Shown: piece after piece, positions 1 to 7,935 of the stretch
How the letters are laid out: every line of letters begins with the position of its first letter
How positions within the stretch are numbered: the stretch's first letter is position 1
Assembly (NCBI GenBank): GCA_963530295.1
Contig: CAUSCF010000027.1
Span: forward strand, 1-17,134
Length of the DNA: 17,134 nt
Direction: 5' to 3'
Source: JABCPE02 sp963530295
Lineage (GTDB): Bacteria; Bacteroidota; Bacteroidia; Flavobacteriales; Weeksellaceae
Translations under genes and position numbers: made by a program
The notes under the pieces: generated by a model
What the model saw: only the letters and a program-made list of their open reading frames with translations
Database searches by the model: none
What the model was told of the DNA's origin: nothing

Positions 1-533
1 TTCGCTGTGCCCTGTTTCAAAGCCCCTTTTTGCTTGTGAAAAGGAGTTCGGACTATGATTAGGTTTATACCCAAATCATTGAGTATCTCTTTTTTGAAAA
101 TGTTAGAAAAAATCCCGTAAAAAGGATATTCCGATGCTCCGTGATGAAAAATAAGGGTATTGGAAGTATTTGAATTCCATTTATATACTAAAAATGCAGG
201 ATCTAAAGCACCTGCTTTGGTAGAAGCTTTTACCTCGTATAATCCTTCTGTATTCCAATCAGGAATTTCTAAATCTATAGCTTCTAAGTGTTCTGAAAAA
301 TCGCCTGTTTTCACTCCATTAGGAAAATAAACAGGTTCGGAATAAGCTATTTTGTCTACTAAAAAATTTAGATTAAAAGCGGGGATTTCTTTTTTAATGC
401 CAGCATCTGATGCTTGTACGAATGTTTTATCTATTTTTTCGTAAGACGGATTTCGAAACAACCATAGAAGACTGATTACTAAGCAAATAATAACTGATAA
501 CAAAAATAAATATATCATCTTTTTGATTTTCAT
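1..533 (-). CDS. Alpha/beta-hydrolase-like membrane-anchored protein, partial
   Basis: The reading frame opens at an ATG (533-531) and stays open to the left edge for about 177 codons, so the C-terminal part is outside the window. The product starts with a basic stretch (MKIKK) and one hydrophobic segment, roughly residues 6-25, which looks like a signal anchor or uncleaved signal peptide. Near residues 140-150 is LIFHHGASEYPF, followed by a strand and INLIIVRTPFHKQKG. A hydrophobic strand running into HHG is what the oxyanion-hole region of many alpha/beta hydrolases looks like. The catalytic Ser, Asp and His would lie in the missing part, so activity cannot be judged. Substrate is unknown. 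It reads in the same direction as the SUKH gene upstream, 74 bp away. Frame and start are secure; the family call is moderate. Confidence 0.6.
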   Translation of the reverse strand, partial: MKIKKMIYLFLLSVIICLVISLLWLFRNPSYEKIDKTFVQASDAGIKKEIPAFNLNFLVDKIAYSEPVYFPNGVKTGDFSEHLEAIDLEIPDWNTEGLYEVKASTKAGALDPAFLVYKWNSNTSNTLIFHHGASEYPFYGIFSNIFKKEILNDLGINLIIVRTPFHKQKGALKQGTA

Positions 534-607
534 TCTAACCTTTTTTATACCAATCTATATATCTACAAAATCCATAAATTCATACTTTTTTGTCTAAATA
601 AAATAAT

Positions 608-1129
608 TTATTCAATAAAAGATAAAGGCTCAAAAGTCGGCAGCAGCGGCTCAGTATGGAATTTTAATATTGATTTGTAAGTGGTTTCGCTGGTTAGATT
701 GGTGATGAATTCCTGAAAATTATTCCCTGCGAAATAGATTCCCATAGGAAAATCCACGAGGTAAATAGGATATTCACCGTTTTGAGATTTCCTAACATCC
801 CAAAATACAACCTCGCCGTTTTCACTTACCATAAAGGGCTCAGCATTGGCAAGCAGCTCCATTTCTTCCTCTTCATCAAATATGGACAAATCTACATATT
901 CCTGAAAAATCTTCTTCCAATAAGCATTACGATGCTCCAAAGCATCACAAAAAGGGCTGTTCGCTCCCATAGGAATATAACTGAGAAAAAGTCCCAAGAG
1001 CCGCCCGAATCCCATTTCTCTCGTGAATTCAAGATAGGAAGGAGGCAGTTTCCAGTCGTTACTAATTCGAGTAATATTGCTGGACAGCGTTCGCTCGCCT
1101 TCTTTTATAGTCAAAAGTTCTTGATACAT
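608..1129 (-). CDS. SMI1/KNR4 (SUKH) family protein
   Basis: The product is about 173 residues from the ATG at 1129. The signature is LPPSYLEFTREMGFGRL near residues 38-54, followed by an acidic middle (FDEEEEMEL) and a C-terminal YLVDFPMGIYFAGNNFQEFI. This matches the SUKH fold: LPxxYxxFLxxxG..G early, a late strand, then a terminal helix. SUKH proteins are often immunity proteins against contact-dependent or polymorphic toxins, but many are stand-alone with unknown roles. No toxin gene is visible here, so an immunity role is not supported by context. A GTG at 1165 would extend the protein by 12 residues and overlap the upstream oxidoreductase gene by 10 bp. I prefer the ATG because the extension (LVEFFHFKI) is not typical of the family, but overlap-coupled initiation cannot be excluded. 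Confidence 0.72.
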   Translation of the reverse strand: MYQELLTIKEGERTLSSNITRISNDWKLPPSYLEFTREMGFGRLLGLFLSYIPMGANSPFCDALEHRNAYWKKIFQEYVDLSIFDEEEEMELLANAEPFMVSENGEVVFWDVRKSQNGEYPIYLVDFPMGIYFAGNNFQEFITNLTSETTYKSILKFHTEPLLPTFEPLSFIE

Positions 1130-1155
1130 ATGAGTGATTTTAAAATGAAAAAACT

Positions 1156-1812
1156 CTACCAGCACCCTTGGTCAGCCACGCTTTTGTGCTCATTTATTAA
1201 ATCAATAAGCTTTACAAAATGCTGAAATGCGGTCTCTGATAGGTTCTTGTTGGAAGGAACAGCATCAAACGAATACACGGGAGAAGCCCACCCAGCACCG
1301 ATGACTTCAAAGGTTTCTTGTAAAGGAATAAGGTAGGTTTCCACCGTTTTGTTTGGTGGTGAATATCTTTCTTTTGAGCCGCCTATGGTCACAGAAGCGA
1401 TTATCGCCTTATCTTTGAATTTTCCCGAAAGCCTATTGCCTTTGAAATAGTCATACAGCACATCATCTATCCATTTCTTGAGAATTGCTGGCGTTCCGTA
1501 CCAATACAAAGGAAACTGCAGGATGATGAAATCCGCATTTTTTATGGCTTCTTGTTCCGCTTTTACATTGATTTGATAGTTGGGATAGAGCTTATCCAGA
1601 CGGCGGATGCTGATTTGTTTTCCGAAGTGTTTTTCTAATTCTTTCAAAATAGCCTTGTTAGCCTTAGATTTTTCTAAATTAGGATGTCCAGAAATGACCA
1701 AAATCTTACTTTCTGATGAAAAAATCTTATCCGTTGTTCTTGGCTGTGAGAACAAATGCACCGAAAATCCTACAAAAAACAATACTAGAAAAATATTTTT
1801 TAGAAGTTTCAT
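1156..1812 (-). CDS. Secreted flavodoxin-fold NAD(P)H:quinone oxidoreductase
   Basis: From the ATG at 1812 the product is 218 residues. Residues 1-23 (KLLKNIFLVLFFVGFSVHLFSQ) form a signal peptide with a likely cut near FSQ. The rest is a flavodoxin-like NADPH-dependent FMN/FAD reductase of the KefF/YwrO/MdaB type: ILVISGHPN (37-45) at the first strand and phosphate loop, LQFPLYWYGTPAILKKWID (98-116), TIGGSKERY (142-150) and a C-terminal helix. Such enzymes move two electrons from NAD(P)H to quinones. A longer frame opens at 1908 but adds 32 residues before the signal peptide and runs into the 3' end of holA, so the inner ATG is chosen. An export signal is odd because NAD(P)H is cytoplasmic. 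The family call is strong; the cellular location is inferred from the signal peptide alone. Confidence 0.82.
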   Translation of the reverse strand: MKLLKNIFLVLFFVGFSVHLFSQPRTTDKIFSSESKILVISGHPNLEKSKANKAILKELEKHFGKQISIRRLDKLYPNYQINVKAEQEAIKNADFIILQFPLYWYGTPAILKKWIDDVLYDYFKGNRLSGKFKDKAIIASVTIGGSKERYSPPNKTVETYLIPLQETFEVIGAGWASPVYSFDAVPSNKNLSETAFQHFVKLIDLINEHKSVADQGCW

Positions 1813-1888
1813 AATGATAGTTTTTAGAATTAAAGGATAAATATATGAAACACTTCGGAGATTTTTTTTACAATTTTGAAAAAATAAA

Positions 1889-2920
1889 TTAAATGTTGAT
1901 TTTATCAATGTTTAAAAGTTTATAGACCATTTCTTTCAGCAGTTCGTTTTCTTCGGTTTGGTTGGTGCCGAGCCCTTTTCCTTTAAGGTCAAATTCCCTG
2001 AGAATGGAGATGGCTCTGGTAGCGTGTTTCAGTGGATAAAACTTCGCCGCTTCAGCGAAATCCTTCACGAAATAAGGATTTATCTTTAGTTCAGAAGCTA
2101 TCACCTGTGGAGATTGTCCCGCCAAAGTGTGGTATAAAACAATGTTGGAAAAAAAGTTGTACAAATTCCCTATTGTAAGCACCAGCGGATTGGATTTAGG
2201 GTTTTTGCCCATGTAATAAACGATTTTGAACGCTGCTGAACTATTTTTAGTCCCAAGAGCCTTCTGCAGCTCAAAAACATTGTATTCCTTGCTGATTCCT
2301 ATATGTCTTTCGATGAGTTTTTCATCTAAAATTTCGTTTTCTTTTAAGATGAGTTTTAGTTTTTGCAGTTCGTTAGCTATTCTAGACAAATCATTTCCTA
2401 AATATTCAGCCAAAAGCGTAGGAATATTCGGCGCAGTTTTGATGTCAAGGGAAGCGCACTCCTGCTGAATCCATTTTGCGAGGTTGTAATCTTTCACAGG
2501 CTCGCTGTAGTGGAGCATTTTTGCCTTTTCTAATGCCTTTGCAAATTTCTTACGAGAGTCTATTTTCTTTTGTTTGTGAGCGAAGACAAGTATCGTGGAG
2601 GGAACGGGATTTTCTATATATCTCAAAAAAATATCCTGCTCTTCTTCATTTAGCTTTAAATCTTGCGCTTCTTTTACGATAATTACCTGATAATCACCCA
2701 TCATAGGGTATTGGTCTGCCAAGGAAAGTATTTCTGCATAAGAAGAATCTTTTCCATAGACAATCATCTGATTGAAAGCCTTTTCTTCCTCCGTAAGAAT
2801 GCCGTTTTCAAGGAGTTTTACGGCAAGGTCTATATAGTAAGGCTCTTCTCCGTGGAAAAAATAAATAGGAGAAAATTCTTTATTTTTAATATTTTTGGAA
2901 ATAATTTCTAAATCTTTCAT
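1889..2920 (-). CDS. holA: DNA polymerase III subunit delta (clamp loader)
   Basis: The product is 343 residues, the usual length for HolA. It opens with MKDLEIISKNIKNKEFSPIYF and then FFHGEEPYYID, the degenerate P-loop region of delta (PxYFLxGEExxxxD). Other matches are a helix near FNQMIVYGKD, SLADQYPMMGDYQVIIVKEAQ, and LAEYLGNDLSRIANELQKL, the conserved GNDLxxIxNELxKL of the lid domain. The C-terminal collar is helical. HolA opens the beta clamp and loads it onto primed DNA with tau/gamma and delta'. An upstream in-frame ATG at 2929 would add MHI; the ATG at 2920 gives the family-typical N-terminus. The start lies 3 bp from the start of the divergent nuclease-fold gene, so its promoter must lie inside that gene. 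Confidence 0.93.
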   Translation of the reverse strand: MKDLEIISKNIKNKEFSPIYFFHGEEPYYIDLAVKLLENGILTEEEKAFNQMIVYGKDSSYAEILSLADQYPMMGDYQVIIVKEAQDLKLNEEEQDIFLRYIENPVPSTILVFAHKQKKIDSRKKFAKALEKAKMLHYSEPVKDYNLAKWIQQECASLDIKTAPNIPTLLAEYLGNDLSRIANELQKLKLILKENEILDEKLIERHIGISKEYNVFELQKALGTKNSSAAFKIVYYMGKNPKSNPLVLTIGNLYNFFSNIVLYHTLAGQSPQVIASELKINPYFVKDFAEAAKFYPLKHATRAISILREFDLKGKGLGTNQTEENELLKEMVYKLLNIDKINI

Positions 2921-2923
2921 AAT

Positions 2924-3364
2924 ATGCAATTACCAAGGCTCAATTTTGAGCAGGATTTTGATTTTAAAATAAAGCAGGACAAAGATACATTTTTTATTTA
3001 TGATTTGGTTCGCAGGGCTTATTTAGTTCTCACGCCAGAGGAGTGGGTACGGCAGCACTGGGTGCATTATTTTCATTTTATAAAGGGCAAAAGTCTCTCT
3101 TCGCTCATCATGGAACGAAAAATAGAACTGAACGGCACCACCAAGAGGATAGATTTGCTCGTAACGGAAAAAATCGAGCCACAGATATTATTAGAATGCA
3201 AAGCCCCTCATATAGCCCTTACCGAGAGCATTTTCGAGCAGGCAGCGAGATATAATACCATAATTTCTGCTCCCAAAATTATCCTAAGCAATGGGCTTCA
3301 GCATATTTATGCAAGGCTAGAGCAGGGACAATATTTTTTTGAAAAAACAATAAAATATTATTGA
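2924..3364 (+). CDS. Small HsdR-N domain (PD-(D/E)xK-like) protein
   Basis: This is a stand-alone protein of 146 residues that corresponds to the N-terminal nuclease domain of type I restriction HsdR subunits (HSDR_N_2 type). The core is KRIDLLV (Asp77) followed by ILLECKAP (Glu91-x-Lys93), the D...ExK triad of PD-(D/E)xK nucleases. After it come ALTESIFEQAARYN and IILSNGLQHI, which match the helix and last strand of that fold. There is no helicase, HsdM or HsdS nearby, so it is not a working type I restriction system. Small proteins of this kind are, as far as I recall, commonly found beside holA in Bacteroidota. The residues needed for metal-dependent cleavage appear intact, but no substrate is known. 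Its stop overlaps the convergent batA stop by 7 bp. Confidence 0.8.
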   Translation: MQLPRLNFEQDFDFKIKQDKDTFFIYDLVRRAYLVLTPEEWVRQHWVHYFHFIKGKSLSSLIMERKIELNGTTKRIDLLVTEKIEPQILLECKAPHIALTESIFEQAARYNTIISAPKIILSNGLQHIYARLEQGQYFFEKTIKYY

Positions 3365-4341
3365 ACACTTCTAAAAAACTTCCATCTCAAAACAGCATCT
3401 AGACAAAGAAATCCCAGTGCTATCCACAGAAAAACTCTGAAAAACTCTATGTATTCGTAGTTTTTCTTTCCTTTGATTTTTGTTTTCTCTAACTTGTTGA
3501 TTTCCTTATAGATATACTCTAAACTCTCGCTGGAATCGGCTCGGAAGTATTTTCCGCCTGTGTTTTCCGCGATGGAATTGAGTAAATGCTCATCGATTTC
3601 CACTTTTTGAGGAACGAAATATACATCCCCAAAACCATCAACTGCGGGAGATTCCGCGTATCCATCCGTCCCAATACCGATGGTGTAGACTTTTATCCCA
3701 TTATTTCTAGCCAAATCGCTGGCCACCTCTGCAGGCATTGCGTTTCTTGTGGTGTTCATTCCATCGGTCATCAGGATGATTACTTTGCTCTTGGATTGGC
3801 TTTTTATTAGGTGTTTGGTAGCTACTGCCAGCCCTTCGCCTATGGCAGTTCCGTGGGCTACATCGCCAGGCTGCATTTCTTCTATTTCGGTAGAAATCAC
3901 CTCGTGGTCGGTGGTCAGCGGCACTCTCATAAAGGCTTCAGCGGCGTAGATGACCAGCCCGAGTCTGTCATTTTCCCTTTGTGAAACGAAATCTTGGGAA
4001 AGTTTTTTTAGTACAGTCAATCGGTCTGGGCTAAAATCCCTTGCCAGCATACTGAGCGAAATATCCACAGCTAAAACGATGTCAATGCCCTGTTCATAGT
4101 TGTTTTTAATGGTGTAGGTGCGAGGTCTTGCCAGCGCGATAATCAGGGCAGAGAGGATAAAATATTTGGATAAAGTGAGTATTTTATTTACCCAAAAATA
4201 GCCATTGCCCGTTTGTATATTTTGGGTAGATGGTATGAGGATTCCTTTTTGTTTTCTTTTCTTTAAATCCTTGATAATTAAAGGAATAAATAATAAAAAC
4301 AAAGCCAAAAACCAAGGGCTATGAAACTCAAAATTAAACAT
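3358..4341 (-). CDS. batA: BatA: VWA-domain inner-membrane protein
   Basis: The product is 327 residues with the BatA layout: N-terminal hydrophobic segments near 9-24 and 54-72, the ALARPR motif at 69-74, a von Willebrand A domain from about 87, and a C-terminal membrane segment near 303-320. The MIDAS metal site is complete: DISLS (Asp93, Ser95, Ser97), Thr165 in HGTAIG and Asp193 in MTDG. Bat proteins were named for aerotolerance in Bacteroides fragilis and are thought to work with a MoxR ATPase at the inner membrane; the exact task is unknown. The start overlaps the preceding gene by 8 bp, which suggests translational coupling. This is the last gene of the run; batB, batC and batD do not follow. 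Confidence 0.92.
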   Translation of the reverse strand: MFNFEFHSPWFLALFLLFIPLIIKDLKKRKQKGILIPSTQNIQTGNGYFWVNKILTLSKYFILSALIIALARPRTYTIKNNYEQGIDIVLAVDISLSMLARDFSPDRLTVLKKLSQDFVSQRENDRLGLVIYAAEAFMRVPLTTDHEVISTEIEEMQPGDVAHGTAIGEGLAVATKHLIKSQSKSKVIILMTDGMNTTRNAMPAEVASDLARNNGIKVYTIGIGTDGYAESPAVDGFGDVYFVPQKVEIDEHLLNSIAENTGGKYFRADSSESLEYIYKEINKLEKTKIKGKKNYEYIEFFRVFLWIALGFLCLDAVLRWKFFRSVQ

Positions 4342-5221
4342 TGTTTATATCAGTTTTAGGGTTAAAATGAGTAGAATATATAATGTTTTTTATTGAGTCA
4401 AAATCACTTTCCATCATATTTTTTTCAGGAATGGTCTTCGCGAATTTTACTAAATCTCCACGAGTCAGCACTTTTTCAAAGACTTCTATCTCTTCATCTG
4501 AAATATAATGTTTACTTTTCATTAAATCTATCAAATCCTCCGTGAGCAGGATGTCAGCAGGAATATGTTTATTATCAGCAAGATAGCCTCTGCAGATTTC
4601 AATCAGTTCTACATAGAAAAGTCGGTATTCGTTCTTTTCTATCAGGTTTTTACCCTTTAGTTGTTCTAATTTTTTCAGGGTTTTCAAAGCTGGATTTTCT
4701 ACGCGCAGATTTTTTACTTTTCTATTAAAAATAAATAAAAAGATAAATCCTAAAATCCCTAAAATAACAAGTCCGCCAAAGAAATAGTTTTTATACATTT
4801 CCCAATAGTCTGAAAGAGAAAGGTTTACCTCTTCGTTCGGCATGATATCATTGATTTCCTCGCCCTGCTGGGTGGGATTGGTAACTTCTATTTCATAAGG
4901 CGTGGTACGGTGGATTTCTTCACCGATTTTAAATTCCAAAGCAGGAATGCTATGTTTCCCTTCCTCATAAATCGTAAATTCTATAATTCGTTCGTAGCTG
5001 TTTGGATTTTCGGAAATACTGTCTTTCGTTTCCTCAAAACTAAACGGCAGAAGCCCATTTTTCGGAGCGGAAATTACATTTTTTTGATTTAAATTTTCTA
5101 TTTTAACTTTGAAAACAGCCGTTTCACCGAGTTCTATTTTTTGTTTATTCAAACTCGTGGAAAGCTGTTGTGCAAATCCAAATGTGGTTCCGAAAAAGAA
5201 AAGTAAAAAATATTTTTTCAT
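4334..5221 (-). CDS. Bat-operon membrane protein with BatD-like beta domain
   Basis: The product is 295 residues. Residues 1-18 (MKKYFLLFFFGTTFGFAQ) form a signal peptide. Residues 19-115 look like a beta-sandwich of BatD type: a LGETAVFKVKIEN strand pair, then IEFTIYEEGKHSIPALEFKIG. One membrane segment lies near 147-166 (FFGGLVILGILGFIFLFIF), followed by a cytoplasmic helical tail of about 125 residues with ALKTLKKLEQLKGKNLIEKN and LVKFAKTIPEKNMMESDF. That tail resembles the DUF4381-like module found in many Bat operons. It sits between the DUF58 and batA genes, the place where this protein is normally found in flavobacteria. It is probably a periplasm-facing partner of the VWA proteins. 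The function is unknown and the domain name is tentative. Confidence 0.78.
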   Translation of the reverse strand: MKKYFLLFFFGTTFGFAQQLSTSLNKQKIELGETAVFKVKIENLNQKNVISAPKNGLLPFSFEETKDSISENPNSYERIIEFTIYEEGKHSIPALEFKIGEEIHRTTPYEIEVTNPTQQGEEINDIMPNEEVNLSLSDYWEMYKNYFFGGLVILGILGFIFLFIFNRKVKNLRVENPALKTLKKLEQLKGKNLIEKNEYRLFYVELIEICRGYLADNKHIPADILLTEDLIDLMKSKHYISDEEIEVFEKVLTRGDLVKFAKTIPEKNMMESDFDSIKNIIYSTHFNPKTDINNV

Positions 5222-5275
5222 CTTTTATTCATGGCAACTAAAATAGTTAAAATGCCTTCTGTTATTGATTTTTTG

Positions 5276-6145
5276 CTACTTTTTGAAATATTTTCTTAGT
5301 TCTTTCACATACTCATCGCCCGTTTTTAGGCTGATGAATCCTGCCGAAGCACTCTCGAAAATTTCCTTTGTTTTTTGTTCTTTTTTTATTTGGTTTTCTC
5401 TAAAATTTTCCTGCCATCTGCGGTCAGATGTATTTACCCAAATTTGTTTTCCTGTCTCGCTGTCGGATAGCAGAGCATAGCCGATGTCAGGGATTTCGTT
5501 GTCTTTTTCATCAGAGATTTTCAGCCCTAAAATTTGGTGTTTTTTAGAAGCTGTTTTCAGTATTTTTTCTTGAAAATCATCATTAAAATCCGATAAAACG
5601 AAAATAAAAGATTTCTTTTTGAAAACATTCATCATATATTCCAAAGCCTTGTCCAGATGGGTTTCGGAGGCGATGTAATCAGACGAAATGATATCAGATA
5701 TCATAGCCAAAAGGTGTTTTTTCCCTTTTTGTGGCGGGACGACTTTATAGACTTTATCTGCAAAGAGAATGAGCCCTACTTTGTCATTGTTTTTTAGTGC
5801 CGAAAAGCCTATACTTGCGCAGATTTCGGCCACGAATTCCTTTTTTAGTGAAATTTTTGTTCCATAGTCCATAGACGCCGATATATCCACTAAGAGCATG
5901 ATGGTCAGTTCCCGTTCTTCTTCCATCACTTTCACAAAAGGCTGTTGGAAACGAGCCGTTTTGTTCCAGTCTATTCTACGGATTTCATCGCCGAACTGGT
6001 AGGGTCTTATCTCGGCAAAAGTCATTCCCTGCCCCTTGAATGCAGAGTGATACGCACCCATGAGGGAGGCATCAGTCTCCCTGCGGGAACGGATTTCTAT
6101 TTGTTTTACTTTTTTTATAATATCTTTGATATCCAGTCTGCTCAT
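5276..6145 (-). CDS. DUF58 / VWA-like protein of the MoxR system
   Basis: From the ATG at 6145 the product is 289 residues. It carries the DUF58 signature: a GMTFAEIRPYQFGDEIRRID region with GD at 52-53, then WNKTARFQQPFVKVMEEERE. A VWA-like fold follows with a DISAS MIDAS core (Asp87, Ser89, Ser91). No membrane segment is seen, so it should be cytoplasmic. DUF58 proteins are regular partners of MoxR-type AAA+ ATPases. A longer frame reaches 6274, but those 43 extra codons run antiparallel-free through the 3' end of nrdD and do not look like the family. The chosen ATG overlaps the nrdD stop by one base (TAATG), a classic coupling arrangement. Separation from moxR by nrdG and nrdD is unusual. 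Confidence 0.9.
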   Translation of the reverse strand: MSRLDIKDIIKKVKQIEIRSRRETDASLMGAYHSAFKGQGMTFAEIRPYQFGDEIRRIDWNKTARFQQPFVKVMEEERELTIMLLVDISASMDYGTKISLKKEFVAEICASIGFSALKNNDKVGLILFADKVYKVVPPQKGKKHLLAMISDIISSDYIASETHLDKALEYMMNVFKKKSFIFVLSDFNDDFQEKILKTASKKHQILGLKISDEKDNEIPDIGYALLSDSETGKQIWVNTSDRRWQENFRENQIKKEQKTKEIFESASAGFISLKTGDEYVKELRKYFKK

Positions 6146-7923
6146 TATTTTGAAAGATGATAGTGTCTTAGCTGATGTTCCTTCTGGCGTGCATTGCTGA
6201 AACAAGACACTCGTTTTAGATAGCCTATCACTCTGGTAGCGTGGTCTATATCCTTGGAATGACAGTTGCTGCACTCGTACAGAGTTCGCTTGTCTATGTG
6301 GTTGCAGTCGTTACAGATAGTGATACGAATATTGAAGCAGAAATAATTACACCCTGCTAATGCTGTGGCATTCAGTAACTTGAGGAAACCTTCTTTATTC
6401 GGCGTTTCTTCTAAATTGAGATGAAGAGCCGAGCCGCCATCCAGATACTGGATGATTTCTTTTCCATGAAGAATAATTTTATCCAAAACATTAATCTTCT
6501 CATTTTCAACAGGGTAGAAGTAGGAGTTGTAGCACTCACGAGGTGAGAAGAGTCCATCTTTCTTGTCCCAAATAGCATTTTTCACACCGAGGTTTTCCGC
6601 TGGGACAAACTCCGTGTTGAACATATAGCCGTAGAGCTGTTTTGCTTTTTTATTTTCTTCGTAAATGATTTTAAGATAATGACTTACGAAATTTTTATAA
6701 TCCGTATTGTTGCTTGCCTCTATGCCTAGATATTCGGCAGCCTCCACCATTCCATTGATTCCGATGGTCAAAAATTGTTTGTCCAAAGAAATAAAACCTG
6801 CATCATACACAGGCAGAAGTCCTGCGGCTTTGTATTCTTCGACTAATTTTCGGTAAGCAACCTGATATTTATGAATTTTTTGAATTTCTTTAGCAATGTC
6901 TTTTTTTAGCTGAATTAGTCTATTGATATTCAGTGTAATAACATTGATAGAGCCTGTTGCCACGCCGCCAGCACCAAGTGAATAACTGAATGTATTATCG
7001 CTGATTTCGTTGCGCAGTCGGCAGCAAGAAGCTAAGCTGTCTGCACTCTCAGACTGATAAATAAAGAAAGAATTTCCCTCGCTGAGTTCTTCGGCGCACA
7101 TTTCCGCAAAATCACCATCCACAGGCTTAGTTCTGTCTGTGAGCATAGCTGTAGTAACCACAGGAAAAGTCAAAATGGCTTTGGTTCTTTCGGCATTAAA
7201 CCACTTCATGAAGAATTTTTGGAAACGAGAAAATCGCTCCCAGTCAGGTCGGATCATATCAGGAAAGACAAAATCGCCAAACATGCTGTCAAAATAAGGC
7301 TTGTCATAAAGCGAAATGTTCCAGAATACGGACTGATATCCGCGCGCTGCCGCTGGTTGATTGATTGCATAGACTACATGCTGTAAGTGGTTTTCTATGG
7401 TTTTCGTATTGGTTTCTAAATAGTTTTCGCCAAAATCTTTCGCTGCAAAGTGGTCAAAATAAAGCAAAAACTCTACCGTTGCCAAAGCTCCTGCAAACTG
7501 CGAACTCACCGCAAAAACTAAATTTACAAACTCACCGCAGAAACTCTCCAAATGCTTTGGCGCTCTACTTTCTCCACCTATTTTCAGAAGTCCGTCAAGC
7601 AGAAATGGATACATGCTGATGGACACGCAGTAGGGCTTCAGAGAGGTCTCGTCATGGACATAGATTTCGTGATTTTCTATCTGGCGAACATACTCATTTG
7701 CAGTCTCTTCATCGAAAATATCTGCGATTTTTCTTCGCACTAGTTCGCGGTTGATTTGGATATTGATATCCTTGTTGATTTCAGCCTCCATGGTTGCGAT
7801 GTTTTTGGAGGTTACATTTGCATTTGCATCTACGGAAGAAGCCGATGCGGCGTTACCTGCTTTGATGTAATTTTGGATAAAATCAATTTTTTCATTGATT
7901 TGTGAAGGTGTTAGACGAATCAT
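6145..7923 (-). CDS. nrdD: Anaerobic (class III) ribonucleoside-triphosphate reductase
   Basis: The product is 592 residues. It is a glycyl-radical enzyme that reduces ribonucleotides to deoxyribonucleotides without oxygen. The C-terminus has a CNDC...CSNC zinc site (Cys537, 540, 551, 554) and then TRVIGYLKRVS with Gly567 as the radical glycine. The candidate first active-site Cys is Cys99 in KPYCVSIS. The finger-loop region reads SLASCCRLRNE, with a Cys pair at 300-301. Early text HEIYVHD matches the family. It is shorter than the E. coli enzyme (712) and lacks the N-terminal ATP-cone, so dATP activity control through a cone is absent. The CCRLRN form recalls the thioredoxin-type branch rather than the formate-type branch, which is an inference. 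nrdG precedes it with a 12-bp gap; its stop overlaps the DUF58 start. Confidence 0.95.
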   Translation of the reverse strand: MIRLTPSQINEKIDFIQNYIKAGNAASASSVDANANVTSKNIATMEAEINKDINIQINRELVRRKIADIFDEETANEYVRQIENHEIYVHDETSLKPYCVSISMYPFLLDGLLKIGGESRAPKHLESFCGEFVNLVFAVSSQFAGALATVEFLLYFDHFAAKDFGENYLETNTKTIENHLQHVVYAINQPAAARGYQSVFWNISLYDKPYFDSMFGDFVFPDMIRPDWERFSRFQKFFMKWFNAERTKAILTFPVVTTAMLTDRTKPVDGDFAEMCAEELSEGNSFFIYQSESADSLASCCRLRNEISDNTFSYSLGAGGVATGSINVITLNINRLIQLKKDIAKEIQKIHKYQVAYRKLVEEYKAAGLLPVYDAGFISLDKQFLTIGINGMVEAAEYLGIEASNNTDYKNFVSHYLKIIYEENKKAKQLYGYMFNTEFVPAENLGVKNAIWDKKDGLFSPRECYNSYFYPVENEKINVLDKIILHGKEIIQYLDGGSALHLNLEETPNKEGFLKLLNATALAGCNYFCFNIRITICNDCNHIDKRTLYECSNCHSKDIDHATRVIGYLKRVSCFSNARQKEHQLRHYHLSK

Positions 7924-7935
7924 GGTGTTAAATTT

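Noticed and set aside
782..1225. Open frame of 147 codons on the plus strand opposite the SUKH gene
   Set aside because: It is antisense to a protein with clear family motifs, has no recognisable domain, and its composition is that of a shadow frame.
2924..3364. A type I restriction system
   Set aside because: Only an HsdR-N domain is present; there is no helicase part, methylase or specificity subunit nearby.
6146..6274. Extended N-terminus of the DUF58 protein starting at 6274
   Set aside because: The 43 extra residues are the 3' end of nrdD read in another frame and do not resemble the family; the ATG at 6145 in TAATG fits.
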